The position numbers and the translations under genes were made by a program. A DNA stretch of 64,000 nucleotides. Origin: JALCOL01 sp022649665 (GTDB lineage: Bacteria; Bacillota; Bacilli; Lactobacillales; Enterococcaceae). Of the stretch, positions 49,352 to 58,390 are shown one piece after another; within the stretch, counting starts at the first letter, position 1; each line of letters opens with the position of its first letter. Under the pieces are notes generated by a model, which ran no database searches, was not told the origin of the DNA, and saw only the letters and a program-made list of their open reading frames with translations. Location: NCBI GenBank assembly GCA_030372335.1, contig JAUDCW010000006.1. One strand, written 5' to 3'.

Positions 49352-50566
49352 CTAGAAGTAATCGCTGAAATAAGCTTCCATTTTCGGCAAAGCCGTTTCC
49401 AGCGTTTGCAAAGTCTTTGCGTCCGCTTCCAAGCGTTCGATCCGCGCCAAATAACTCGGCCGGCGATAATTCATCATCATGCAGGTCAACGTCTGGATAT
49501 CCAGCTGGATCTTCCCGCCGATCGGTGCATCGCTTACTTCGACCGTTTGATCCTCATCGATCCGGATCCCAAAGATCCCGTTATTCCAAGGCGCCGCGGC
49601 GTCTGTTACTTCAAAATGGAATGGCGCCGGCGTATATTCAAATGGAAAACGCTGCAAAAATTTGCGGACATCAACGATCCGCGCCATATAATACGGCGTG
49701 ATCTCTTCGGTGATCTGCGCGTCGTCCAAGAGAAAAGCCAGCGGTTCGTTTTTATAAATGTCGCCTTTGACCCAGTAGACCATCGAAAAATGGGCAGCCA
49801 CGAAATTCCACAAGCCGTTGCGCGCTTCCTGATCCAAGTAAAACATTTCTTTGATGTGAAAGACTTCTTCGGCGACCCAATAAAACAAGACCCCGGTCGG
49901 ATTCCCGGATTTATCGTAATAAACCGCGGCCGTCCGCTCTTCTTTATTTTCAAAACGCCAATACTCTTCCCAGTGAAAAGCGTTTCGGATCATCGCCCCG
50001 TGGTTTTTGCGGGCGAACTCATCGTACACGGTATAAACATCCGGGTGATCGACCGCCAAGCGTTCGACGACCCCCGGCACTGCGACATTTTTTGGCAGCT
50101 GCGTATCGCGCAGTTTGAATGTCAATTTGTCCGACATGATCTCCCAGCCCTTGCGGCGGTAAAACGGGATATTATATGGATACAAATACGAGATCCACTG
50201 ACCGTCTTCGCGCATCGTGACGAGCGCTTTGTGGATCAAACGGCGCATCAGCCCGTGATTCATATATTCAGGATACGTACCGACCCCGGTCACGCCGCCC
50301 ATTTTATAAAGACGCCCGTGGATATTGACTTCGCAAGGATAGATCGCGATCTGCGAGATCAGCTGATCCCCGTCGAAAAAGCCGAAAACTTTCGAAAGTT
50401 CCAAGATCGGCTTTTTAGAACGGATCATTTCGCGCTTGTTCTCAAATCCGCTTTCTTCGATATCGGACTCGGTGATCTGAAAGACATAGGTCAAAAGGTC
50501 ATTGAATTGATCCAAATATTTTTCATCGACCGCCTTCAGCTCTAAGTCTTGATGATTTTCTGGCAT
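49352..50566 (-). CDS. Eis-like GNAT N-acetyltransferase, second copy
   Basis: A 404-residue Eis-type protein: acetyl-CoA loop TYPEYMNHGLMRRLI (about 85-99), a second GNAT-like region (EYWRFENKEERTAAVYYDKSGNP), and a C-terminal sterol-carrier-like domain. It is related to, but clearly different from, the one at 15763-16941. The ATG at 50566 follows GAGGAAAAATT and lies 15 bp after dinB. Substrate unknown. Confidence 0.83.
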   Translation of the reverse strand: MPENHQDLELKAVDEKYLDQFNDLLTYVFQITESDIEESGFENKREMIRSKKPILELSKVFGFFDGDQLISQIAIYPCEVNIHGRLYKMGGVTGVGTYPEYMNHGLMRRLIHKALVTMREDGQWISYLYPYNIPFYRRKGWEIMSDKLTFKLRDTQLPKNVAVPGVVERLAVDHPDVYTVYDEFARKNHGAMIRNAFHWEEYWRFENKEERTAAVYYDKSGNPTGVLFYWVAEEVFHIKEMFYLDQEARNGLWNFVAAHFSMVYWVKGDIYKNEPLAFLLDDAQITEEITPYYMARIVDVRKFLQRFPFEYTPAPFHFEVTDAAAPWNNGIFGIRIDEDQTVEVSDAPIGGKIQLDIQTLTCMMMNYRRPSYLARIERLEADAKTLQTLETALPKMEAYFSDYF

Positions 50567-50580
50567 AATTTTTCCTCGCT

Positions 50581-51702
50581 TTACTCTTCTTTTTCCTGCC
50601 AAAGCGGCAGCGTGATATTTTCAAACGTCACTGGATTCAAATTGGTGAGCGTGATCCCCAGCAGCCGGATCCCGCGCTCTTCCTGCAAAACTTCAGTCAA
50701 AAGCTGGCGCGCATAAAAAAAGAGATCATCCGCCTTGGCAACGTCTTGCGGGAGCGTTTTGCGTTTCGTATATGTCGTATAGTCGGTGTAGCGGACCTTT
50801 AAAACGATTGTTTTTCCGTGCTTCTCATGTTTTTTGAGCGAAAATGCGACTTGCTGGGCGAGCTCGCGCAATTGCGCAATGATCTCGCTCTCATTCATCA
50901 GCGGCCGGGCAAAGGTGTGCTCGCGCCCGATCGACTTGCGTTCGCGGGTCGGCTCGACCGGTGCATTATGTACTCCGCGGACTTTTCGGTAAAACTCATA
51001 GCCCATTTTGCCGAAATGGCGGATCAGATCGAATTCATTTTTTTCAAGCAGGTCAGCCCCTGTATAGATCCCCAGCTCATGCATCTTTGGCAGGGTCTTT
51101 TTGCCGATGCCGTGGAATTTTTCGATCGGCAGCTTCTTTAAAAATTCTTGCGCGTTTTCCGGCGTGATCACCGTCATTCCGCGGGGCTTTTGGTAATCAG
51201 ATGCGAGCTTTGCCAAAAATTTATTATAACTCACACCGGCTGAACAGGTCAGCTGCAGCTTTTCCCAGATCTCGTGCTGGATCAGCCGCGCGACTTTGAT
51301 CGCCGAGGTCGAATGGACTTTATTGTGCGTCACATCAAGATAGGCTTCATCGACTGAGACCGGCTCTACTAGATCCGTATATTCATGGAAAATCGCACGG
51401 ATCTCGGCCGACACTTCACGGTAATACGGCAGATTTCCCGGCTGGAACGTCGCGCCCGGACACAGTTCAAATGCTTTTTGGGCGCTCATCGCCGAGTGGA
51501 TCCCGTATTTGCGCGCTTCATAATTGGCAGTCGTCACAACGCCGCGTCCGCCCGTGTCGTGCGGATGGCGCGCGATCACGAGCGGCTTGCCGCGCAGCTC
51601 AGGATGGTCGCGCTCTTCGATCGCAGCAAAAAACGCGTCCATATCGATATGGATGATTTTACGCGACAGATCATTTTTTAACGGAAATTCTAACTCGCTC
51701 AT
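50581..51702 (-). CDS. dinB: DNA polymerase IV (Y family)
   Basis: A 373-residue translesion polymerase. Catalytic DMDAFFAAIE (residues 20-29) and SVDEAYLDVT give the acidic triad; a helix-hairpin-helix region (KFHGIGKKTLPKMHELGI) and a little-finger domain follow. It copies past DNA damage. The tail is short and ends LPLWQEKEE, with no clear clamp motif of the QLxLF type. It follows rsmI by 15 bp. Confidence 0.94.
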   Translation of the reverse strand: MSELEFPLKNDLSRKIIHIDMDAFFAAIEERDHPELRGKPLVIARHPHDTGGRGVVTTANYEARKYGIHSAMSAQKAFELCPGATFQPGNLPYYREVSAEIRAIFHEYTDLVEPVSVDEAYLDVTHNKVHSTSAIKVARLIQHEIWEKLQLTCSAGVSYNKFLAKLASDYQKPRGMTVITPENAQEFLKKLPIEKFHGIGKKTLPKMHELGIYTGADLLEKNEFDLIRHFGKMGYEFYRKVRGVHNAPVEPTRERKSIGREHTFARPLMNESEIIAQLRELAQQVAFSLKKHEKHGKTIVLKVRYTDYTTYTKRKTLPQDVAKADDLFFYARQLLTEVLQEERGIRLLGITLTNLNPVTFENITLPLWQEKEE

Positions 51703-51717
51703 GCATACCCCTCATCT

Positions 51718-52578
51718 CTAATCCCGGTGGTAGACTTGATAAACGACTTGTTTTTTGAGCCCGCGCAGATGGGCGACTTCTTTGATCGCCTCTTTGCTGG
51801 TGAGCCCGCTGGCGAGCGCATGTTCCAAATGTTCCTCGATCGTCCACTGTTCCCATGCCGGGGTACTTTGCGCCGGTGCATGTCCTTCGACTAATAAAAT
51901 ACACTCACCGCGCAAAGGAGTCGCTGCTGTGTATTCCGCCAACTCCGCCAAAGTGCCGCGCAGATATTCTTCATGGATCTTCGTCAGCTCGCGGCAGATC
52001 ACCGCGCGGCGCTCTTCACCGAAGACGTTGGCAAAGAGCTTGACTGTCGGTGCCATCCGGTAAGGCGATTCGTAAAAGATCAGTGTTTCGGGATGCGCCT
52101 GCCACGCTTCAAGCGCCGCTTTTTGAGCAGCTTTTTTCCGCGGCAGAAACCCGACGAACGTAAAGGGCTGCGGCGGAAGTCCTGAAGCGATCAAGGCCGT
52201 CATCCCGGCGGTCGCCCCGGGAAGCGAAATGACCGGGATCCCTTCTTTGACGCAAGCAGCGACCAATTCTTTGCCGGGGTCTGAGATCGACGGCATGCCG
52301 GCATCGCTGACTTGGGCGATCACTGTACCGTTCGCAAGTTTTTCGATCAGCTGCGGGATACGCTCGGCGTAATTGTGTTCATGAAAGCTGATCTGCGGCG
52401 TTTCGATCGCAAAATGATTCAGCAGCTTTTGCGTATTGCGCGTGTCTTCTGCCGCGATCAGTGCCGCTTCTTTTAAGGCCTCGACCGCGCGAAACGTCAT
52501 ATCCGCCAAATTCCCGATCGGCGTCGGTACAAGATAAAGCTTGCCGCCAGTCCCTTGATAGCTTTGCTGTTTTTGCAT
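51718..52578 (-). CDS. rsmI: 16S rRNA (cytidine1402-2'-O)-methyltransferase
   Basis: A 286-residue SAM enzyme of the tetrapyrrole-methylase fold: GGKLYLVPTPIGNLADMT at the start, AAEDTRNTQKLLNHF, VSDAGMPSISDPG, and LPGATAGMTALIASGLPPQPFTFVGFLPRK. It 2'-O-methylates C1402 of 16S rRNA. It follows yabA after a terminator-like hairpin, as in bacilli. Confidence 0.95.
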   Translation of the reverse strand: MQKQQSYQGTGGKLYLVPTPIGNLADMTFRAVEALKEAALIAAEDTRNTQKLLNHFAIETPQISFHEHNYAERIPQLIEKLANGTVIAQVSDAGMPSISDPGKELVAACVKEGIPVISLPGATAGMTALIASGLPPQPFTFVGFLPRKKAAQKAALEAWQAHPETLIFYESPYRMAPTVKLFANVFGEERRAVICRELTKIHEEYLRGTLAELAEYTAATPLRGECILLVEGHAPAQSTPAWEQWTIEEHLEHALASGLTSKEAIKEVAHLRGLKKQVVYQVYHRD

Positions 52579-52596
52579 GGAACCCTCCTACTTGGA

Positions 52597-52645
52597 AAAA
52601 AGAGCTCCGGCAAAATCTGCAAAAGATTTCCGCCGCCGCTCTTTC
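52597..52645 (-). terminator. Hairpin with T-run between yabA and rsmI
   Basis: On the minus strand AAAGAGC pairs with GCTCTTT with an inner imperfect stem (GGAAATC / GATTTTGCC), followed by six T. Confidence 0.55.
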
Positions 52646-52669
52646 GATCCGTCTATTCAAAATTCTTCT

Positions 52670-53011
52670 TTATTTTTTCGTTCCGTAGATCACTTCTAGG
52701 CAAAATGCACATTCTTCATCATTTTCACGGCGCTTGCCATATAAATAATTGCAGACATGGAACCCTTCTTCATAGAGCTTCTCCAGATTCAAACGCGGTT
52801 TGGATAAACGTGTTTTTTCATCCCCCGTGTCCGACGCCGTTTTCGTCAGCTCGTCCAGCCGTTCCCGCAAGTTTTCATTCTCGATTTCCAGTGACATATT
52901 GCGCTTGCGAAGCGTTTCTAGACAATCATGCACGTCATGCAGATTTTGCTGCAGCGCTAAAAGGTCATTTTCCATTTGATCGAAGTGGTCATACATTTCC
53001 CGTTTGTCCAT
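52670..53011 (-). CDS. yabA: Replication initiation control protein YabA
   Basis: A 113-residue protein with an N-terminal coiled coil (about 4-60, leucine-heptad-like) and a C-terminal zinc site (HVCNYLYG ... CAFC, about 86-106). YabA links DnaA and DnaN to limit over-initiation. Its ATG shares bases with the yaaT stop (TGATG). Confidence 0.92.
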   Translation of the reverse strand: MDKREMYDHFDQMENDLLALQQNLHDVHDCLETLRKRNMSLEIENENLRERLDELTKTASDTGDEKTRLSKPRLNLEKLYEEGFHVCNYLYGKRRENDEECAFCLEVIYGTKK

Positions 53012-53862
53012 CAGTCCTTCTTCTCCTCCTTGTATTTGGAGTGTTTCGGATCCGGATGGCGTTTTTTCTGTTGAACACTTTCCGCCGGATAGGTGGCGGG
53101 CGTCTCGCGGCTGTAAAGACGAACTTTCACTTCTTGATTCAGCAGGTTCAAACCGATCACTTTGCCGGATCCGTCCGGGGTCGTGACCTCTTTGCCGTAG
53201 CGGGGCATCAAGTGTTTTGCTTCTTCATACAGATTATTTTCATATTGAAGACAGCACAAGAGCCGCCCGCAGATCCCTGAGATCTTCGTCGGATTGAGCG
53301 ACAAACCCTGATCTTTCGCCATTTTGATCGATACCGGCGTAAAATCGTCTAAAAAAGAGGCGCAGCAGATCGGCCGGCCGCACGGGCCTAAGCCGCCTAA
53401 GAGCTTCGCTTCATCGCGCACCCCGATCTGACGCAATTCGATCCGCGTCCGGAAGACACCGGCCAAATCCTTCACTAATTCACGAAAATCGATCCGGCCA
53501 TCTGCAGTAAAGTAAAAAATGACGCGGTTGCGGTCAAATGTATATTCGGCTTTGACCAGCTTCATTTCCAAATGATGACTTTCGATTTTTTTCTTCGCGA
53601 TCTGAAACGCTTTTTGCGCATCGATCTGATTGCGTTCAGCTGTCGCAAAATCCGCTTCATTTGCTTTCCGCTTGATCGTACTCAATTTATCAGGTACTTT
53701 GTTTTTCGGCAGCTCGCGATTGCCTAAAGCAACTTCAGCCAGCTGCAAACACTGCTGGCTTTCGACCAGCACGTGATCTGTCCGCTGATATTCATTGGTC
53801 CCGGGTGCATAATAGTAAATATGTCCAGCAGGATGAAAACGGACTCCAACGACCTCTACCAT
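53011..53862 (-). CDS. ricT: PSP1 domain protein RicT/YaaT
   Basis: A 283-residue PSP1 protein with the cysteine motifs LGPCGRPICCASFLDDF and ISGICGRLLCC of the Y-complex (RicT), which binds [4Fe-4S] with RicA and RicF and adjusts RNase Y. The C-terminus is a basic tail (QQKKRHPDPKHSKYKEEKK). The ATG at 53862 follows GAGGAGGAAGAG. It lies between holB and yabA as in other Firmicutes. Confidence 0.93.
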   Translation of the reverse strand: MVEVVGVRFHPAGHIYYYAPGTNEYQRTDHVLVESQQCLQLAEVALGNRELPKNKVPDKLSTIKRKANEADFATAERNQIDAQKAFQIAKKKIESHHLEMKLVKAEYTFDRNRVIFYFTADGRIDFRELVKDLAGVFRTRIELRQIGVRDEAKLLGGLGPCGRPICCASFLDDFTPVSIKMAKDQGLSLNPTKISGICGRLLCCLQYENNLYEEAKHLMPRYGKEVTTPDGSGKVIGLNLLNQEVKVRLYSRETPATYPAESVQQKKRHPDPKHSKYKEEKKD

Positions 53863-53873
53863 TCTCTTCCTCC

Positions 53874-54815
53874 TCACTTATGATCTGTCAGGATCTCGAT
53901 CGCTGCCTGTTCCAAGATCCCTTGGAAATTCACATTGGCAGCTAATTTGTTTTTCGCATTCAAAATGTAAAGCCTTTGTTCATTTGCTTTTGCGATCTGC
54001 GCCTTTCCGCCGGTTAAACTGGCGGAGAATACCTGCCCAAGCGTGTACAGCACAAGATCGAGTGCGATCTCCTGCGACGGGCGATCGCTGAAGAGTTTCA
54101 CGAGCTTTTCTTGCACATAAACGAAGGCTTGTGGATCATCCTTTTCGAGCAGTTTGACCCAATGCGGTACGACGTTTCTCGCTTCATTAAACCATTCTTG
54201 TTTCGATAATTCAACCGCTGCCGCAAAACTCACACCGAGATGCGCCAAGACTCGCGCCGCTTCCGGTGAAACGTCTTCTTTCACGAGCCGCGCTTCCAAT
54301 TTGGCGGGTGCGAGCGGCAAAAAATGCAGGATCTGGCAGCGCGAGCGGATCGTCGGCAGCACCTGCGCCAAATGATCCGTTTCAAAAACGATCAGCACTT
54401 CAAAAAGCGGTTCTTCGATAAATTTCAATAGCGAGTTCGCCGCGGACGCAGACATTTTGTCGCAAGACTCGATCACGATCACTTTTTTAGCGGACTCCAT
54501 GCCGGCTTTGCTGAGTTCGCGTTTGACTTGGCGGATCTGTTCGACTTTGATCGACAGTCCGCTCGGCGCGACCGTCTGGACATCCGGATGCTCACCAGCC
54601 GCGATCCGCCGGCAATTCGCACAAACTCCGCACGGCGAGCCGTCCGGCTGCGGATCCAAACATAAAAAGGCTTGCGCGAGCCACTGCGCTGCGGCGCGCT
54701 TGCCGGTCCCGGCATCGCCTTCGAATAAATAAGCATGGCTCAAGCGTTGATGTTTTAATGTATTTTTCAGCTGGCGGAACACGGCCGGCTGAAGAGCAGC
54801 AAATTCTTCGTTCAT
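53874..54815 (-). CDS. holB: DNA polymerase III delta' subunit
   Basis: A 313-residue clamp-loader subunit: HAYLFEGDAGTGKRAAAQWLA (P-loop GDAGTGKR), four-Cys zinc module CLDPQPDGSPCGVCANC, sensor-like SANSLLKFIEEP and SRCQILHF. It opens the sliding clamp together with DnaX. It starts one base after yaaQ and ends before ricT. Confidence 0.92.
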   Translation of the reverse strand: MNEEFAALQPAVFRQLKNTLKHQRLSHAYLFEGDAGTGKRAAAQWLAQAFLCLDPQPDGSPCGVCANCRRIAAGEHPDVQTVAPSGLSIKVEQIRQVKRELSKAGMESAKKVIVIESCDKMSASAANSLLKFIEEPLFEVLIVFETDHLAQVLPTIRSRCQILHFLPLAPAKLEARLVKEDVSPEAARVLAHLGVSFAAAVELSKQEWFNEARNVVPHWVKLLEKDDPQAFVYVQEKLVKLFSDRPSQEIALDLVLYTLGQVFSASLTGGKAQIAKANEQRLYILNAKNKLAANVNFQGILEQAAIEILTDHK

Positions 54816-54816
54816 C

Positions 54817-55146
54817 TTAATATTGGTGGAAGCTGTCGATCGGCAAAACGAAGACCGTTGCTCCCCCGACCTCCACTTCGACCGGATAAGGCACTTGGCC
54901 GTCCAGCGAGATATCGAGCGTGACCGGCGTCGAAATGTATTGTTTGCGCGATTGACAGGTTTCTTTGATCAACTCTAGCGTTTCGTTGATCCGCTCTTCT
55001 TCGATCCCGATCATAAACGTCGAGTTGCCCGACTTCAAAAAACCGCCGGTCGTTGAAAGTTTGGTCGCACGAATATTGGCATTGATCAGTTCATTGGCTA
55101 AACGATTGCTGTCTTTGTCTTGAACAACTGCAATGATTAATTTCAC
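54817..55146 (-). CDS. darA: Cyclic-di-AMP-binding PII-like protein YaaQ (DarA)
   Basis: A 109-residue PII-like protein: MKLIIAVVQDKDSNRLANELI, KLSTTGGFLKSGNSTFMIGIE, and the closing VEVGGATVFVLPIDSFHQY. The DarA family binds c-di-AMP; its output is not known. It overlaps tmk by 4 bp and lies in the conserved dnaX-holB cluster. Confidence 0.93.
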   Translation of the reverse strand: MKLIIAVVQDKDSNRLANELINANIRATKLSTTGGFLKSGNSTFMIGIEEERINETLELIKETCQSRKQYISTPVTLDISLDGQVPYPVEVEVGGATVFVLPIDSFHQY

Positions 55147-55811
55147 TTTGCACCTCTTTCTCCGCTTTCATCAAAGTATTGCGGAAACTTTTGCGTGATC
55201 ACTTCTTCGCACGCCGAAACAACGGCGGCAAGCGGACGGGACGCATCGATTGGCTGGATCCGTTCGGGATATTTGCGGCAAAGGATCTCGTACCCTTTAG
55301 CGACCCGCTCATGAAAAGCCGGAAGCTCCAGATCCAAACGATCTTGATCTTCTTTGAAACGATGCTGCTTGATCCGCCGCAATCCTTCCAAAGGATCGAT
55401 CGCCAGAAAAATCGTCAAGTCCGGCATCAGCCCTTCAGTTGCGAAGTGGTTGATCTGCGCGATCTCTTCCATACCGATCGCGCGCCCCGCGCCTTGGTAG
55501 GCGATCGAACTATCGACAAAACGATCGCTGATCAAGATCTTGCCATCCCTCAGCGCTGGCCGGACTTTTTCCACCAAATGCTGGCGGCGAGCCGCTGCGT
55601 AAAGTAGTGCTTCGGTTCTTGGATCCATCGCAGTGTTCGCAGGATCCAAAATGATCTGGCGGATTTTTTCGGCGATCTTCGAGCCGCCCGGTTCGCGGGT
55701 CGCCTCAACCGCAGTTTTCGCACGCGCTTCTAAACGCGGCACCAGTTCTGCCAACACACTCGTTTTCCCGGCGCCATCCGGTCCTTCAAACGATATGAAC
55801 AATCCCTTCAT
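55143..55811 (-). CDS. tmk: Thymidylate kinase
   Basis: A 222-residue kinase: P-loop SFEGPDGAGKTSV (residues 6-18), ATREPGGSKIAEKIR, ISDRFVDSSIAYQG and the lid HRFKEDQDRLDLE. It makes dTDP from dTMP. The ATG at 55811 follows GGAGAG. This is the housekeeping enzyme and is clearly distinct from the island TMK-like remnant at 31917-32482. Confidence 0.96.
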   Translation of the reverse strand: MKGLFISFEGPDGAGKTSVLAELVPRLEARAKTAVEATREPGGSKIAEKIRQIILDPANTAMDPRTEALLYAAARRQHLVEKVRPALRDGKILISDRFVDSSIAYQGAGRAIGMEEIAQINHFATEGLMPDLTIFLAIDPLEGLRRIKQHRFKEDQDRLDLELPAFHERVAKGYEILCRKYPERIQPIDASRPLAAVVSACEEVITQKFPQYFDESGERGAK

Positions 55812-55843
55812 ACACACTCTCCATCTTCCCAATTGATTGATCG

Positions 55844-56440
55844 TTAGATCTCGCGCCGTCCTTCGACAGCTTTTAATAGCGTTACTTCATCGGCATACTC
55901 GATATCGCTGCCGACTGAAAGTCCGTGGGCCAGCCGCGTGACTTTGATCCCAGCCGGTTTGATCAAGCGCGACAAGTACATCGCGGTCGCTTCGCCCTCT
56001 GCGGTCGCATTGGTCGCGATAATGACCTCTTTGACAGCCGGATCATGCAGCCGTTTCAGCAGACTTTCGATATTGATATCTTCCGGACCGGTCCCTTCCA
56101 TCGGCGAAAGTACGCCGTTCAGCACGTGATACAGTCCGTGGTATTCTTTCATTTTTTCCATCGCCATCACATCTTTGGGTTCTTCGACCACTAAGATCGT
56201 TGAACGGTCGCGCGTTTTGTCTTGACAGATCTCGCACGGATCTTCTTCGGTGATGTTGCCGCAGACGCTGCAGAAATGCAGATCGCGTTTCACGCTGATC
56301 AACGCACGCGCAAAGGCATTGACGTCTTCTTCGCGCATATCGATCGTCGTAAAAGCCAAACGGGTCGCCGTTTTCATGCCGATCCCCGGCAGACGCATAT
56401 AGCTTTCGATCAGTTTGGCGATCGGTTCAGGGTATTGCAT
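55844..56440 (-). CDS. recR: Recombination protein RecR
   Basis: A 198-residue protein with a helix-hairpin-helix (MRLPGIGMKTATRLAF), four-Cys zinc finger (CSVCGNITEEDPCEIC, about 57-72) and a Toprim domain (ILVVEEPKDVMAMEK). It acts with RecF and RecO in gap repair. It follows dnaX by only 16 bp, with no ybaB gene between, which is unusual. Confidence 0.96.
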   Translation of the reverse strand: MQYPEPIAKLIESYMRLPGIGMKTATRLAFTTIDMREEDVNAFARALISVKRDLHFCSVCGNITEEDPCEICQDKTRDRSTILVVEEPKDVMAMEKMKEYHGLYHVLNGVLSPMEGTGPEDINIESLLKRLHDPAVKEVIIATNATAEGEATAMYLSRLIKPAGIKVTRLAHGLSVGSDIEYADEVTLLKAVEGRREI

Positions 56441-56456
56441 AGTTATCTACCTTTCT

Positions 56457-58193
56457 CTAATCCTCTTTCACTTCGATCAAGTCTTTGCCGAACATTTCGA
56501 CGGCTTGATCGACCAATCCTTCGCCGGGGTCAGCCGCTTCTTCCGGCTCTTCCGGCAGCGGCACGGCTTCTTCGCCGTTTTCCGCGTGCTCGCTGTTCTG
56601 CTGCTTCAGCTGTTCGACGTAGCCTTTGCGCATCTTGAGCCACTCTTCTCGAGGGACCGGAAGGAGGCGCGGTGTGTAGTCGACCAGCTTTTTAAGCGCC
56701 GCCGCCACTTCGCGCGCCAGGCTTTCATCCGTTGCAGCGCGCGAACAGAGGATCTCGTAGTCAAAAGCCAAAATCAAACCTTCTGGCGACGCTGCGACCG
56801 GTTCGCTCGCCTTTAAGAGCGCCCGATTCGTGATCGACAAAAATTGCAAAAGGTCTGTCCAGTGGTGCGTGACTTTCGCCAGATCTTCATGTGTTGCGCC
56901 TTGCAAAATGTGATAGACTTGTTCGCGTTTGACGCGGTAAAGCGGCCGCTTTTCAACCGGTTTGTGCGGCGGCGCGGCTTTTTCCGGGCGGCTTTCACTC
57001 AGTGCCGCGACTTTCTCTTCAAGTTGTCTGATTTTTTCTTCCAGCTCCGCGACTTCCGGCACATTGGCAGCTGGCGGCGCTTCAGCGAGCACTCGCTGCG
57101 GCGCAGCTGCGTTTTCGGCCGCCATGCGAACTGTCGCGACTTCCAAATAAACCGCTTCATTCGTCGAAAAACGCAGCTCCTGCTGCGCTTCGTTCAAAAT
57201 GCGGATATCGCGGTAAATATCAGCCGGCGCAAGAAGAGCAGCCGGCGCTGCCAGCGCCTCAGCCGCTGTACCGTATTCCTGCGCCAAAAATTGCGGCGCT
57301 TCCTGATACATCAGCAAGTCGCGCAAATAATGAAGCACATTCTCAATAAAACGCTGCGCTTCTTTGCCTTCCGCCAATATTTTATGGAGACATTCCAGCG
57401 CACCTTCGACTTCATGGTTGGCTGTGTGCTGGATATATTCATTCATCATTTCGGTGGAAAGATTGCCGCTCACTTCCGCTGCCGCTTGAAGCGTCACATG
57501 CTCATCGCCGAACGCGATCGCCTGGTCCAAAATACTCAGCGCATCGCGCATCCCGCCATCCGCACTGCGGGCAATGAGCGAGAGTGCTTCTTTTTCAAAC
57601 GGGATCTCCATTTTTTCCAGGACATCGCTCAAATGCTTCACGATGACTGGGGTCGGGATCCGCTTGAAATCAAACCGCTGAGTACGCGAGATGATCGTTG
57701 CCGGGATCTTGTGCGGCTCGGTCGTCGCTAAAATAAAAATGACGTGTTCGGGCGGCTCTTCGAGTGTTTTCAGCAATGCATTGAACGCACCAGTCGACAA
57801 CATATGTACTTCATCAATGATATATACTTTATAGTCCGCTTTGGTCGGCGGATATTTCACTTTGTCGCGGATCTCGCGGATCTCTTCGACCCCGTTGTTG
57901 CTGGCGGCATCGATCTCGATCACATCGTCTAAGAGGCGGCCTTCCGTGATGCTCTTGCAATTTTCGCATTCATTGCACGGCTCGCCGTCGACGCTGTGGT
58001 GGCAGTTGATCGCTTTTGCGAACACTTTCGCCGCGCTGGTTTTGCCGGTGCCTCTTGGTCCGGTGAACAAATAGGCATGGGAAGTTTGATGCTCGCGAAT
58101 CGCATTTTTCAGCGTCTGCGTGACTGCTTCCTGTCCCAAAATATCGTCAAAACGCTGTGAGCGCCAGACGCGGTACAATGCTTGATAAGCCAT
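56457..58193 (-). CDS. dnaX: DNA polymerase III subunit gamma/tau
   Basis: A 578-residue clamp loader: P-loop GPRGTGKTSAAKVFA (about 45-59), zinc module CHHSVDGEPCNECENC, DEVHMLSTGAFNALLKTLEEPPEH, and SRTQRFDFKRI. Then comes a Pro/Ala/Glu-rich region (about 360-420) and the tau C-terminal domain ending in an acidic tail (PLPEEPEEAADPGEG). It starts divergent from the SPFH gene, with a 5' hairpin in its leader. Confidence 0.96.
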   Translation of the reverse strand: MAYQALYRVWRSQRFDDILGQEAVTQTLKNAIREHQTSHAYLFTGPRGTGKTSAAKVFAKAINCHHSVDGEPCNECENCKSITEGRLLDDVIEIDAASNNGVEEIREIRDKVKYPPTKADYKVYIIDEVHMLSTGAFNALLKTLEEPPEHVIFILATTEPHKIPATIISRTQRFDFKRIPTPVIVKHLSDVLEKMEIPFEKEALSLIARSADGGMRDALSILDQAIAFGDEHVTLQAAAEVSGNLSTEMMNEYIQHTANHEVEGALECLHKILAEGKEAQRFIENVLHYLRDLLMYQEAPQFLAQEYGTAAEALAAPAALLAPADIYRDIRILNEAQQELRFSTNEAVYLEVATVRMAAENAAAPQRVLAEAPPAANVPEVAELEEKIRQLEEKVAALSESRPEKAAPPHKPVEKRPLYRVKREQVYHILQGATHEDLAKVTHHWTDLLQFLSITNRALLKASEPVAASPEGLILAFDYEILCSRAATDESLAREVAAALKKLVDYTPRLLPVPREEWLKMRKGYVEQLKQQNSEHAENGEEAVPLPEEPEEAADPGEGLVDQAVEMFGKDLIEVKED

Positions 58194-58223
58194 CGATTTC
58201 CCTTTCCTCTCTTTAACAGCAAT

Positions 58224-58255
58224 TCACATGCAGAACGCGCGCATCCTGCATGTGA
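58224..58255. other. Inverted repeat in the dnaX leader
   Basis: Arms TCACATGCAG (58224-58233) and CTGCATGTGA (58246-58255) with a 12-base GC-rich loop. No T-run follows on either strand, so it is not a standard terminator; it may be a leader hairpin or operator between the two divergent genes. Confidence 0.5.
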
Positions 58256-58355
58256 GATCAGTCTTTTACTATCTCTTCTATTATACCGAAAATCCGTACA
58301 GATTTAAAGATACCGCTCCGATGTATAACAATTTCTTTCCCTTCCTTTTCAATGA

Positions 58356-58382
58356 TATAATAAAGAAAAAGAAAAGGGAGGC
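58356..58382 (+). promoter_or_regulatory. -10 box and strong RBS of the SPFH gene
   Basis: TATAAT at 58356-58361 and GGGAGG near 58376-58382, ahead of the ATG at 58391; a clear -35 is not visible, so an activator may be needed. Confidence 0.45.
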
Positions 58383-58390
58383 ACAATCCT

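Noticed and set aside
49136..50545. A 469-codon open frame on the plus strand opposite the Eis-like gene
   Set aside because: It is the mirror of a well-supported gene, rich in Arg/His/Phe/Asp as antisense frames of GC-rich genes are, and has no ribosome binding site or domain.
58194..58390. Signal recognition particle RNA upstream of dnaX
   Set aside because: In many Firmicutes scr/ffs lies here, but the conserved GGUCAGG...GGAAGGAAGC core is not present; only a short inverted repeat is seen.
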